NCBI RefSeq assembly: GCF_016100455.1
Contig: NZ_JACFSK010000001.1
Coordinates: 868,001 to 932,000 of the forward strand
DNA from: Bartonella sp. M0283
GTDB lineage: Bacteria > Pseudomonadota > Alphaproteobacteria > Rhizobiales > Rhizobiaceae
DNA length: 64,000 nt
Direction of reading: 5' to 3'
A program made the position numbers and the translations under genes. The notes under the pieces were generated by a model. The model did not search any database and was not told the DNA's origin. It saw only the letters and a program-made list of their open reading frames with translations. Below are positions 40,949 to 50,254 of the stretch, piece after piece; the first letter of the stretch is position 1; each line of letters starts with the position of its first letter.

Positions 40949-42710
40949 TACAAGCATTTAAACGTTTGTCAGGAGCGATAATTTATAAAGTGAAAGCTTG
41001 TTTAGAAATAAATGGCTCGTTTTATCCATAATCCGATTGTTTAAACTTCATATGGATAGACGATATAAACGGTTATAAATAAGCATATGAAACAGTGTAA
41101 ATTAGACCGGAATGTTTGCTCAAAATTCCTGTTTGAATAGGATTTAGCTCGACCCACAAGGAAATTTCACTCTCAACGCATATTTCCTTGTGCGTTTGAA
41201 TATTTTTCAACGAATATCGTTCAACAGCTTGATTTCTGGATAAAAAAAGAATCCGATATATGGTGTCGAATTTTGAGCTATATATGGAAATATGAAAATT
41301 GTCTTCTTATTGAAAAACCTTGCAGCGCAATTGATAAAAGGCACAATCAAGTCATTTTATGCCGGTGGTTTCTCCCTCTCAAAATCAATGGACCGAATAT
41401 CCTGACTTAAGCAATTTTAAAAAAATAATATTTTGCTTACCTGAAATGACTGCACCCGAGCGAACCCTGAGAGTTTCCTAAAACAGCTTTTGTTTCGTCT
41501 CAATTACCCGCTTTGTTCATCCTGAAATGCAGAAGCGAGGTGTTTTGTGCCGGTCGACGAATTTTGTAAGACAAAACCGAGAAACTCGCAGAATCTTACG
41601 GTTAAGACATTCGGCTACATGTTAAAAATTTCCGCGTTCAAGCCTCAAAATTAAAACTTCATGGGCATGATTTCAAAAGACCCAAAGGGAAGGGGGCCAA
41701 GCCCCTTTCCTATGGAACGCTCGTCAAACACTTAATTGTCGGCATCCATATTTTCTATTTCCGGCGGTATAATTGGTAACGTCTATTTCCAGCTTTATAT
41801 AGTATAAAAATTGTTTGACTATTGGTCACGCCCGTCTCATGCGGGATTAACTAGTCTCATGAAAAATTTTCATCGTATTTTTAAGCGCGCATATTGAGAT
41901 ATTTTTTCCTTGCGCAGCGACCATTGTTCGAAATTACGATCTTCAAAAGAGCCTACTTAAAAAGTGCGTACAGAAACTCACAGATCGAGCCACATTGATT
42001 TGTTATCTGCTTTGCCGCAAATTTTTGGTTAATCTGTTATGAGTTAAGGCATCTAACACCATTTCCCAATCCATAATACCGGACTTGGAGCGTAACTTTA
42101 CAGACTATAACAACTTACATTCTATAACATTTCGTCCTTGCGGTGTTCAAACCGCATTTGCCGGTAATGCGTTGAATTACCTTTAGTTGCCTACATTCTG
42201 TTGAATATAAAAATTCAGGTAAAGCGCGAACCTGTCATTGTGGCTCCGGTTTTTGCTAACATATCGAAATCAGAGGTCAACATAAATTGATTAGGTCGAA
42301 TAATCAAAATTTCTCAAAAATTAACGAGAAACCGGATTATCGTCAAATTTTCTGTATTATCGTGGTTTGTTCAATGTTTCATATATTCCGAGGTCTTACA
42401 CAAATATTCCGATGTCTTGCTTAAAATCGGAAGAAGCGTTGAGACGGGAAATCGGGCGATTTGTGGCGAGGTTGTAATTGATGGAGAGCCTTATTAATTC
42501 GGCAGGTTTTTATTTCATATTCGACTATTGCACATTTGACCAGTAACCAGCTTCTCCGGCGCCGGTACTGGATACGAAAGTTCCATAATATATCTTATGC
42601 AATTATTGGATAAAGGTTAAAACGATCTCTGGACACATAATGATTATGATACATTGCCGGATGATTATGACACGCTGACGGAAGCCGCATAGTGATTACA
42701 GCTGTTTGAC
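40949..42710. other. Long gene-free region between lexA and the fimbrial locus
   Basis: About 1.75 kb without a supported gene. An 11-bp perfect inverted repeat CACAAGGAAAT (41155-41165) / ATTTCCTTGTG (41182-41192) and a GC-rich AAGGGG/CCCCTT hairpin near 41690-41707 are visible. A 37-codon open frame at 41292-41405 has only a weak start. The stretch probably marks decayed DNA at the edge of the accessory region. Confidence 0.5.
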
Positions 42711-43170
42711 AAGCCACATGGTGAATAAGGAGTGTTAGCAGAAATCGCCGGAAAAATCAAAAACAACCAAAACCAAGTTTTATAGTGTTATGGCAAAGAT
42801 ATCAGTTTACCTAACGCAGTTTTTATTTCCTAATACGAAAGACCTGTCACCACCACATCCTTATAAGTTCGAGGTATTAGTTTTTCGGAAATAGCCCTAA
42901 GGTGCACCTGCCCCGTAAAGGTATAATCCTGATCTTCAAGAAGCCACATGGTGAATAAGGAGTGTTAGCGGAAATAGCCGGACAAATCGGAAACAGCCAA
43001 AACGAAGTTTTATAGTGTTATGGCAAAGATATCAGTTTACCTAACGCAGTTTTTATTTCCTAATACGAAAGACCTGTCACCACCACATCCTTATAAGTTC
43101 GAGGTATTAGTTTTTCGGAAATAGCCCTAAGGTGCATCTACCCCGTCATAGTATAATCGTTATCTTCAAA
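42711..43170. repeat. Two 230-bp tandem direct repeats behind the adhesin gene
   Basis: Unit A (42711-42940) and unit B (42941-43170) both start AAGCCACATGGTGAATAAGG. They are nearly identical, with differences mainly in the first 65 and last 35 bases. A third, diverged and partial unit follows from about 43215 (CCAAAACCAAGTTTTATA at 43243) and runs into the 3' end of the intact adhesin gene. The unit therefore corresponds to a gene tail plus its downstream flank. Confidence 0.9.
42830..43170 (-). pseudogene. Two decayed 3' tails of an SCPU-domain adhesin gene
   Basis: Minus-strand translation of 42940-42830 gives DYTFTGQVHLRAISEKL, then ...YKDVVVTGLSY and stop. This aligns with the end of the intact adhesin (DFKIIGQVPAQPGKKI...YDDVVVITITY stop). 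The copy in 43170-43060 is the same but has an in-frame TAG where GQV should be. Only the last strands of the SCPU domain remain. The two copies resemble each other more than the intact gene, so they derive from a diverged, now lost paralogue. Confidence 0.75.
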
Positions 43171-43304
43171 AAAGCAGATAATGATTACTGCACAGAGTGC
43201 CTATAGTATATCGACAGAAATTGCCTGACAAATAGGAAACATCCAAAACCAAGTTTTATAATGCTATGGCAAAAATATCGTCTTGCCCAACGCAGATTTG
43301 GTTC

Positions 43305-44420
43305 TTAATATGTAATGGTTATCACCACCACATCGTCATAACCTCCCGCATAGATTTTTTTACCAGGCTGGGCTGGCACCTGCCCTATAATTTTAAAGTC
43401 CCTCCTACCCAGATGCCCTGGCATTGCTATTACGCTTTGGTCTTTGATGAGAGGGATTTGTTTCCCATCTTTCTCAAAAAATAAATTATAGGGTATTTTT
43501 GCAGGACTACCCTGCGCTTGAGTCATTTGGCGTTGTCCGTTTTCTTCATTTCGCCCCATGTCGAACCCGAGTGTAAAAGGAATCAACTTATCCGGTGTCG
43601 AATTGCAGAAAACATTAATTTTAGTCGAAGTTTCTAACTTTTTATTCAACGTAGGAGTTTGTCCAAAATCTATCTTCGCAAGAAAAACATCCAAATAACA
43701 TTTTGGGGTGATGTCGAGAATAACAGAATAGTCTGCATCTTGTATCTGTCGGCTAGAGCCAGCTTTGGGTGAACAAGTGCCTCCTACCGGATTTTCCGAA
43801 GCCTTCACAATATAACTCGTCATTCTAAAACTACCACTATACCTTCCTACGGGAAACATACCGTATCCTATTTGATTTAGAAGGTCATCTAGATTAGGCC
43901 ACCAGAGTATAAGATAAAGTTTTGCTGTTGTAGAGCCGCTTGGGAATGGGAACGTATTGTTTCCGGTAGATCCGGGCATGATAGTAGGTTGATCGGTAGA
44001 TAACGACGAATTATAATAACTCAGATTAAAAGGAATTTTGTATGTTTGACCGTTATCGGCCTTTGTCTCCATCTCAAACTTTCCATTTTCGGGATAAGAG
44101 CTCCGGTACGGCTGTACAAAAGTGCAGATGTTATAATCAACATTCGGAGGAAAATTTTTACAATTTTTCGCCTCCAGATTGCTGGTAAGTACTATCTTTT
44201 TAAAAATAGACGAATTTATACCCAAGGTATCATCAGTTAGATATAATAGCGTAGTACTGTAATAAAGCATGTCACAAGTTGGTATAGTGTCGGAAGTTAT
44301 CGGATCACCTCTGGAAGAAATACCCTGACTGCGTTTACCTGCATGAGACAAATTAATTGGTAATACCGAAAAAGCGATAAACAAAATCAATAAGAAAAAA
44401 GATATTGATTTATTACACAT
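43305..44420 (-). CDS. Spore coat U domain fimbrial tip adhesin-like protein
   Basis: The 371-residue protein has a signal peptide (hydrophobic core FFLLILFIAFSVL, cleavage near SHA-GK) and two halves. The C-terminal half (about residues 225-371) is an SCPU domain ending with the donor-strand-type GGYDDVVVITITY. The N-terminal half has several cysteines and no close family I can name. This two-domain layout matches CsuE-type tip adhesins of archaic chaperone-usher fimbriae. ATG at 44420 follows AGAGG with a 10-nt gap. It is separated from the upstream chaperone gene by 850 bp, so it may have its own promoter. Confidence 0.8.
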   Translation of the reverse strand: MCNKSISFFLLILFIAFSVLPINLSHAGKRSQGISSRGDPITSDTIPTCDMLYYSTTLLYLTDDTLGINSSIFKKIVLTSNLEAKNCKNFPPNVDYNICTFVQPYRSSYPENGKFEMETKADNGQTYKIPFNLSYYNSSLSTDQPTIMPGSTGNNTFPFPSGSTTAKLYLILWWPNLDDLLNQIGYGMFPVGRYSGSFRMTSYIVKASENPVGGTCSPKAGSSRQIQDADYSVILDITPKCYLDVFLAKIDFGQTPTLNKKLETSTKINVFCNSTPDKLIPFTLGFDMGRNEENGQRQMTQAQGSPAKIPYNLFFEKDGKQIPLIKDQSVIAMPGHLGRRDFKIIGQVPAQPGKKIYAGGYDDVVVITITY

Positions 44421-45274
44421 TAGCCATAAACCTCTTTTATGCAAGCATGATGTACTATTTGACTATAAATTTTAAATTATTCAAATGTTAATTTAACATA
44501 ATTAACAGGTTTGAACTAGATAATGCATAAAAATATGTTTTGATAATTTTTCGCATCCATATAGGCGGTCTGAGTTAGTCTGATCTAGTGCCAATAGAAG
44601 TGAAAAGAAATCTTGTTGACATGAAAATTAGGACCTCATGATTTTTGCAAGTTCCTGCTGGAAGTCTTCTTAAATACGGGCTTCGGATGGACGAACCTTT
44701 CCTTGAATACCTACATTAACTTTGAATACCCACATTCATAATGCCATTATCGTTCCGAAAGACTCTTCCGGCGTTAGACGAAGACTTCGTTTGACCAAGA
44801 GATAGCAAGGTGAAATATTATTGATTTTTGGAATAATTCAAAAATATGGAATAAAGTAATAGGTCACTATATTTATTTTCTAGAAAATGAAACCTATTTG
44901 CTGAAAAAGCCGAAATCATTGCTAAAAATACAGCTGGCTAAATTTCGATCAAGAGCCTACTTGGATTTACGGAATTGCCGTCTATTATTGGTTAATGGGA
45001 ACCAAGTATTGTAGACTTGGTCAAACACCTAAATCAAACCGAATTTTACCGGCTAGGTGCGCAATTTATAACATATCCCCGTGCATAGGCTGAATGATTT
45101 ATTGTCACTATTTCCGTTGTTATGAATAAAAACGTAAACAATAAATAATAGACATGATAGTTTATATAAAAACTGGATATTGCACAGATATAAGCCACCT
45201 ATTTTATTTTTTTTAAAATTTTATTTATGTATCGGCGGTACAATAGATTGACAAGTTTTTAACTGTACAGACAA
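44421..45274. other. Gene-free gap inside the fimbrial locus
   Basis: About 850 bp between the second chaperone and the adhesin gene. No gene was found. A perfect 7-bp hairpin ACCAAGT-ATTGTAG-ACTTGGT lies at 45001-45021. A gap this long is unusual in a chaperone-usher operon, and the stretch probably holds the adhesin promoter or the remains of a lost minor subunit gene. Confidence 0.5.
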
Positions 45275-45967
45275 CTATAGTCGTACATCAACCAACTGAT
45301 CATAGTTTCTAAACGTTAAACGGTTCGGCATAGAAGTAATCCCGTCAAAGGTGAATGTCATGGTCGCCCCTTTTAAAACATATCCCATAAAGTCTTTCCC
45401 GATCCTCAACTCTTTATTACCCGAATAAAGTTTCAGCGCGAAAATTTTCAAATGGCCGTTACCGTTATTTGTGGCGGTTAGTAACAACTTGTTACCCGAA
45501 CGTTTTGCCGACCATGTTACATGAGGTGCTACTTTCGTTTTAGGAACGTAAAATACCGGCATAATATAACGTGATATAAAACTTACCTCACCCGGTTTTC
45601 TTCGCGATATATCCGCCGGAAGTTCGTCAATGATGAGTTTATATGTTTCTTCCTCTTTTATGGGGGCTTTCGATATGCGAATAAACCGAACAGTTTGCTC
45701 ACTATGAGGAGCAAGTTTTGCCATTGGAGGGTTCACAAATACGTCCGATGTTCTGGGATATTCATCCGCACTATTTACTTGTTGCCACCCGGTACTTCTA
45801 AGTTGAACATTTATAGGTTGATCACTTGTATTTAGTATTTTAAAGGCTCCAACCCTATTCGGTTCGGTTACGACCACTCTATAAGGCGAGACAACAAGGC
45901 TTGATGGCCATGCGCTTTGGATGTTCATAGCAATAGCTAACAAGCAAACGATAATAGACGTTCTCAA
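45275..45967 (-). CDS. Fimbrial periplasmic chaperone (second copy)
   Basis: The 230-residue PapD-like chaperone has a signal peptide (residues 1-22, cleavage near SAWPSS). Its N-terminal Ig domain holds SPYRVVVTEPNRVGAFKILNTSDQPINVQLR, and the conserved strand region VFVNPPMAKLAPHSEQTVRFIRISKAP near residues 76-102 carries the subunit-docking arginine pattern. The C-terminal domain is shorter and ends with DQLVDVRL. It lies 74 bp after the usher on the same strand. Its sequence differs clearly from the chaperone at 48837-49544, so the two may serve different subunits (for example tip versus shaft). Confidence 0.88.
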   Translation of the reverse strand: MRTSIIVCLLAIAMNIQSAWPSSLVVSPYRVVVTEPNRVGAFKILNTSDQPINVQLRSTGWQQVNSADEYPRTSDVFVNPPMAKLAPHSEQTVRFIRISKAPIKEEETYKLIIDELPADISRRKPGEVSFISRYIMPVFYVPKTKVAPHVTWSAKRSGNKLLLTATNNGNGHLKIFALKLYSGNKELRIGKDFMGYVLKGATMTFTFDGITSMPNRLTFRNYDQLVDVRL

Positions 45968-45990
45968 GATTTTACCCCGTTTTATTCAAA

Positions 45991-46028
45991 TCTGTACTAT
46001 ATAAATGTTTCTGTACTATATAAATGTT
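45991..46028. repeat. 19-bp tandem repeat between usher and second chaperone
   Basis: TCTGTACTATATAAATGTT occurs twice head to tail in the gap after the usher stop codon, just upstream of the second chaperone gene's ribosome binding region. A TATAAA-like element in each unit might serve as a promoter -10. Confidence 0.85.
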
Positions 46029-46041
46029 GTTCATATAAGCT

Positions 46042-48678
46042 TTATTTACGGCAGACAATACGGTTACCCCCGTTATCCAGACCCGTTGCCATGGAATTTG
46101 TCAATTCTGCCCAACATTGCAAATTCATATCCATGACTTTGATTTTTTCGGGTAAATTCAAATCGCTTTTGGTTACCAGTAACTGACCTTCATAACCCAC
46201 GACACCATTAAATGAACTGGATTGGCCGACCGCCAGTGAACCCGCAGGAATATATTCCCCTGCTTCATTAACCAAAGTTACGATATAAAATTCATCACCA
46301 CCTTTTGCATTGAACGATGCAACAACACCGGACTGGTCAGCCGGTATAACATTAACTGAACTTTGCTCAAGCAACACATCGTCAGGAAGTGTTGTCGGAT
46401 CTACGCTAATGCGATTGGGGAAATAGGAGACCAAATTTGTGACTAATATTTTACCATTACGGCCTGTTTTACCATAAGGTCGGTTTTGCGATGTAACCAT
46501 AACATTCGGTGCACCGACGTCAGCAATCGCAAAAGAGTCATAGATCGGGTTAGAAAGGAATATACTTTTATCTGCTATGACAACCGCACCCTCGATATTA
46601 GCATTGGCGTTATAGGAATCATTGTCGCTCTGCTCGACAGATCCGGACAGGCGGGCAATTCTAGCGCGATACTGACCGGATGCTCCGCGATTTGATTTAT
46701 CACCTTCCATGTCACGCAAAGTCCAACCATAGTCGCCGATCTCCTCCGACATTGAACGCGTCAATTGGGAAGATACAGATGTTTTATGGTTATCGGTATT
46801 ACTGCTGACAGAAGCATAATATTTATTGTTAAAGGTATAAGTAAAACCGGCATATATCCCCATCCTGTCCTTACCCAGTTCCTTAAAGGCACTCAAATAA
46901 CCATACCCGTTTTTTATAAAATTTCTACTCAGCGAAGCACTGATGATTCTCGAGTTTTCTTGTCTCCATTTTTGCATGAGACTGTTGTTGTAACGAAGCT
47001 CTGTAAAAGCAAATGACAGGGAAGTCGGATCAAACCCCAACGGTATGTTAATAGAAGCTTGGTTGGTTTGACGAGGAAACTGGGAGCCGTTATAATATGT
47101 AGCTCCACCGGTCGTATCGGGTGTCATTGACGTATCGGTATTTGTTGTCGAAGCATATCTGTTTCTGTCGCTTGCAGATGCTATATCGTTATAATCGCTA
47201 AATGTACGTTGGGAGAAAAGATTTAGCCCTATTCTGCGATATTGAAACGATAAGCTTGCGGCCATCTGGTTACCTGTTTTACCTTTAAAACTACTTGTCG
47301 ATGCACTTAAAGACCCTACACCAAACGCCCCGATATTAAACACACCACCAAGGCCGAAATTGTAAAGCTCTTCGCCGGCTTCCGCATGACCTTCCAACGT
47401 AAAATGATTGGTTAACCCATATCGAACAGAAGATGATCCGTAAATTTTGCTATCGTAATTAAATGAATTTGTACCATAATTCAGTCGTGGCGCGCCAATG
47501 TCGACGGAAAAGTCCAATAGACCCTTGCTTAACAAATTCGGAGATACATAAAAGCTGTTTTCAACAACAGTTTCACGCCCCATCGCATCTCTGGTAACAA
47601 TGCGTGCTGTACCCGATCCGGTTATCACCGGCAAATTAGTCATGGTAAAAGGCCCGTTTTCAACATCTCTCGAACCATATTTAACGTTGTTAATATATAG
47701 ATCGACAGTCGATGGAACAGCTGCACTACCGCTAATCGTCGGGAGCGGCATAGTAATTAGGTCGTTTCTCAATGCAAAGTTGCGTCGGATTTGAAAACCT
47801 CCAAGACGGGCAGAACGGCTCCATTGGAGGTTACGAGTAAGGATATCGCCGGCGCGATAGGTTATCATCCGATCATCATCAGAGTAGGAATAATAAGTAT
47901 CCAGACGCGCTGACGAGTTATCACCATTAAAATGACTGACAACTTCATTGTTGTACAAAACACCCATTTTACTACTGAAACGGGATTCTATACTCCCTGA
48001 AACGCCGTCAAAACCGAAAGCGTCGGCAATATTTCCTCCATTCGCATTTGAATACAGACTATAATTAAAGACTGCAGAAGGAGATGAAGTCGGTCGCCCC
48101 TCACCTTCTCTATTTTCATTCAAACGCGAAAAGTTCGACCGTTCTGTAATTGCAATGTCTACCGGAACAATCAAATCGTCTTTTGTAACATTGAAATTCA
48201 TTCTTTGGTTGGTTTCATCATATGTATATTGAACATATGGAAGTTTCGAAAGGTGAACCCAGCCGTCTTTGTCAATAGACATCTTTGGCGCAATAATTCC
48301 GGCATTGCGCAATCCGTTGGCGTTAATTACAAAGTCACCATCAACCGGCTTGAAAGCAGTTAACGCTTTACGATTAACGCCATTAATAAAAACATCAAGG
48401 TAAATAAAACCCTCGGAAGTTGATTTACCGGCATAGGGGCCATCAAACAAATTGGAACCTGATACCATATTAGGGTCGATCTGCGGAATTTCCGTCATGG
48501 GTGTTTCCGGCGCATTTTGAGCAGGAACTTCCGGTGCGTTTTGTGCACATGCCGGCAAGAGATAACCATTAAAGGCGAATACTGTACAAGCTAAAACACT
48601 ATAAACACTTGCAACACGTGTTACACGCTTTGAAGCGCTTTTATATCCACAACGTTGTTTAAGTGAAAGTGCAAGCAT
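46042..48678 (-). CDS. Fimbrial outer-membrane usher (archaic/Csu type)
   Basis: The 878-residue FimD/PapC-family usher secretes and assembles fimbrial subunits at the outer membrane. A long signal sequence (hydrophobic part about residues 25-45, ending ACAQNAPE) precedes an N-terminal domain with GFIYLDVFINGVNRKALTAF near residues 88-107. The large beta-barrel/plug part includes PSTVDLYINNVKYGSRDVENGPF near 324-346. C-terminal domains end with LQCWAELTNS...RIVCRK, two cysteines typical of ushers. It lies between the two chaperone genes. Confidence 0.92.
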   Translation of the reverse strand: MLALSLKQRCGYKSASKRVTRVASVYSVLACTVFAFNGYLLPACAQNAPEVPAQNAPETPMTEIPQIDPNMVSGSNLFDGPYAGKSTSEGFIYLDVFINGVNRKALTAFKPVDGDFVINANGLRNAGIIAPKMSIDKDGWVHLSKLPYVQYTYDETNQRMNFNVTKDDLIVPVDIAITERSNFSRLNENREGEGRPTSSPSAVFNYSLYSNANGGNIADAFGFDGVSGSIESRFSSKMGVLYNNEVVSHFNGDNSSARLDTYYSYSDDDRMITYRAGDILTRNLQWSRSARLGGFQIRRNFALRNDLITMPLPTISGSAAVPSTVDLYINNVKYGSRDVENGPFTMTNLPVITGSGTARIVTRDAMGRETVVENSFYVSPNLLSKGLLDFSVDIGAPRLNYGTNSFNYDSKIYGSSSVRYGLTNHFTLEGHAEAGEELYNFGLGGVFNIGAFGVGSLSASTSSFKGKTGNQMAASLSFQYRRIGLNLFSQRTFSDYNDIASASDRNRYASTTNTDTSMTPDTTGGATYYNGSQFPRQTNQASINIPLGFDPTSLSFAFTELRYNNSLMQKWRQENSRIISASLSRNFIKNGYGYLSAFKELGKDRMGIYAGFTYTFNNKYYASVSSNTDNHKTSVSSQLTRSMSEEIGDYGWTLRDMEGDKSNRGASGQYRARIARLSGSVEQSDNDSYNANANIEGAVVIADKSIFLSNPIYDSFAIADVGAPNVMVTSQNRPYGKTGRNGKILVTNLVSYFPNRISVDPTTLPDDVLLEQSSVNVIPADQSGVVASFNAKGGDEFYIVTLVNEAGEYIPAGSLAVGQSSSFNGVVGYEGQLLVTKSDLNLPEKIKVMDMNLQCWAELTNSMATGLDNGGNRIVCRK

Positions 48679-48836
48679 GACATTTCCATAATTTTATATG
48701 TGAAACGAAATACTTTATTCACATTAATCAACATTTATATCTTACTTAACTCATGCACAAAAAACTCTACATACAACTTACTTAAACAGATTATTATAAA
48801 TATATCCATAGGCAGGATATAAAAATTATCCAATAA

Positions 48837-49544
48837 CTATTTCGAAACAACGACATCTTCTTCAAAAGCACCAAAATCACCTAATAGACGTAGTTTTGTC
48901 GGTGTTCCTTTAGCTGCTCGAGGTATTTGAAGTACAGCGTTCGTACCACCTAAAATATATTCAACTAAGCCGGTTTTTTTACCCACAACAGTTTTGCCAT
49001 CAAGCAACAGAACGTCTGAAACTTTCAACCTTCTTTCACCAGCATTAGTACCGACCAACTCAAAATTACTACCTTTATCTCTCACCCGCCAGGTAGTCAT
49101 ATCATTCTTCAATTTACCACTGCTGAAGAATACGGGAGCAACCAATCTGGTTAGAATGTGTAGTCTAGCTCCTTGCGAACCAATCTTGGCACTCGGAAGT
49201 TCATCGAAAAATACCCGGTATGTTTCTTCGCCGACTATTGGAGCTTTCGATGCCCGGACTACACGAATAATCGTATCCGTATCGGGTTTTACCGTCGTGA
49301 ATGGCGGGCTAACAACTACATCCTTTGTCGGAGTAAAATAGTCTTGCCCGTTCTTTTTCTCCCAACGAAAAATGCGTATCTGCATTCTGACGGCTTCCTG
49401 GCCACCATTACGTATAGTAAAATGATCTTGAATTTTTGGAGCCGTAATATCCAACGATATCGGCATCAACGTTAAATCCGACGCAAATGCAGAAGTCGAA
49501 AAAAGAAAACTGGCAAGGAAAAGGAATATAAACGATTTCATCAC
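48837..49544 (-). CDS. Fimbrial periplasmic chaperone (first copy)
   Basis: The 235-residue PapD/CsuC-like chaperone has a signal peptide (residues 1-21, ending AFA-SD). It carries LTLMPISLDITAPKIQDHFTIRNGGQEAVRMQIRIFRWE and the strand motif VVVSPPFTTVKPDTDTIIRVVRASKAPIVGEETYRVFFDELP near residues 80-120. It holds subunits in the periplasm by donor-strand complementation. It lies 180 bp after the major subunit gene, behind a terminator-like hairpin, and 158 bp before the usher. Confidence 0.9.
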   Translation of the reverse strand: MMKSFIFLFLASFLFSTSAFASDLTLMPISLDITAPKIQDHFTIRNGGQEAVRMQIRIFRWEKKNGQDYFTPTKDVVVSPPFTTVKPDTDTIIRVVRASKAPIVGEETYRVFFDELPSAKIGSQGARLHILTRLVAPVFFSSGKLKNDMTTWRVRDKGSNFELVGTNAGERRLKVSDVLLLDGKTVVGKKTGLVEYILGGTNAVLQIPRAAKGTPTKLRLLGDFGAFEEDVVVSK

Positions 49545-49593
49545 ACGCCTTTTGTTTGGAAGGTAACCCTAAAGTTCGTATTCGTTTTTCTCA

Positions 49594-49631
49594 AAAAGGA
49601 GTAGATCGCTGTGGACAGATCTACTCTTTTT
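49594..49631 (-). terminator. Hairpin (attenuator-like) between major subunit and chaperone genes
   Basis: AAAAGGAGTAGATC (49594-49607) and GATCTACTCTTTTT (49618-49631) pair over 14 bp with one G-T pair around a 10-nt loop. On the minus strand the stem is followed by TTTTTG. It lies 93 bp past the subunit stop codon, within the presumed operon. Confidence 0.75.
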
Positions 49632-49723
49632 CAGTTTTTTATTGCGTTTTACATATTTACAACGTTATAAAGAGTTAACGATTTCTTATACATTGTAATT
49701 AAAACGCTCATAACCTGATACTA

Positions 49724-50254
49724 TTAGAACGAAACCGTAAGTGTCAGGTTATCGACGTAATCCCCCGGTGTAGGATTATTGGTGTCTACTTGGGTCCGAC
49801 CGTAAACAGTGTACGTGTCATTTGCGCTTGCCGATACAGTACCCTCAAGATTCGATGTACCACCAGTTCCATCACCAAATACGCCTGTATAGTTCGAATT
49901 CAGGTAGATGTTATACTTGATAGCGTTACCGGATGTATTTCTCATCTCACGCATCGTTTGATTAGCGGATTTTCCAGGGCTAAGCGTAACTTTATATTTA
50001 TTCGCAATAGTTGCACCTGAACTAGTCGTGCCTGGATCTACGTTGCAAGTAACTGAAACTGTTGTGGTAGTTGTGTGTGGCGAAAGCAAGTTCGCCCACT
50101 GACGGAAGTCCATGTCGTTGGCGCTTACTGCGCAGCCTTCAACGATCTTGATTGTAACGTTCATGTTTGAGGAATTTGAAGCAGCCATACTTACGGAAGT
50201 AGCTGCACCCAAAAACAACAGAGCGCCGATAGAGGTCAGTAATTTGCGCTTCAT
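49724..50254 (-). CDS. Spore coat U domain major fimbrial subunit
   Basis: The 176-residue protein has a signal peptide (MKRKLLTSIGALLFLGAATSVSMA, cleavage before ASNSS). A single SCPU domain follows, with the disulfide pair near residues 41 (EGCAVS) and 69 (VTCNVD) and the terminal strand PGDYVDNLTLTVSF. These are the marks of CsuA/B-type pilins of archaic chaperone-usher fimbriae. A strong AAAGGAG precedes the ATG. As the first gene of the locus and behind a partial terminator, it can be made in excess over the assembly proteins. Confidence 0.9.
   Translation of the reverse strand: MKRKLLTSIGALLFLGAATSVSMAASNSSNMNVTIKIVEGCAVSANDMDFRQWANLLSPHTTTTTVSVTCNVDPGTTSSGATIANKYKVTLSPGKSANQTMREMRNTSGNAIKYNIYLNSNYTGVFGDGTGGTSNLEGTVSASANDTYTVYGRTQVDTNNPTPGDYVDNLTLTVSF

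Noticed and set aside
43171..43304. A CRISPR-like repeat array suspected from the repeated blocks
   Set aside because: Unit length is 230 bp with no short spacers; the repeats are duplicated gene tails.
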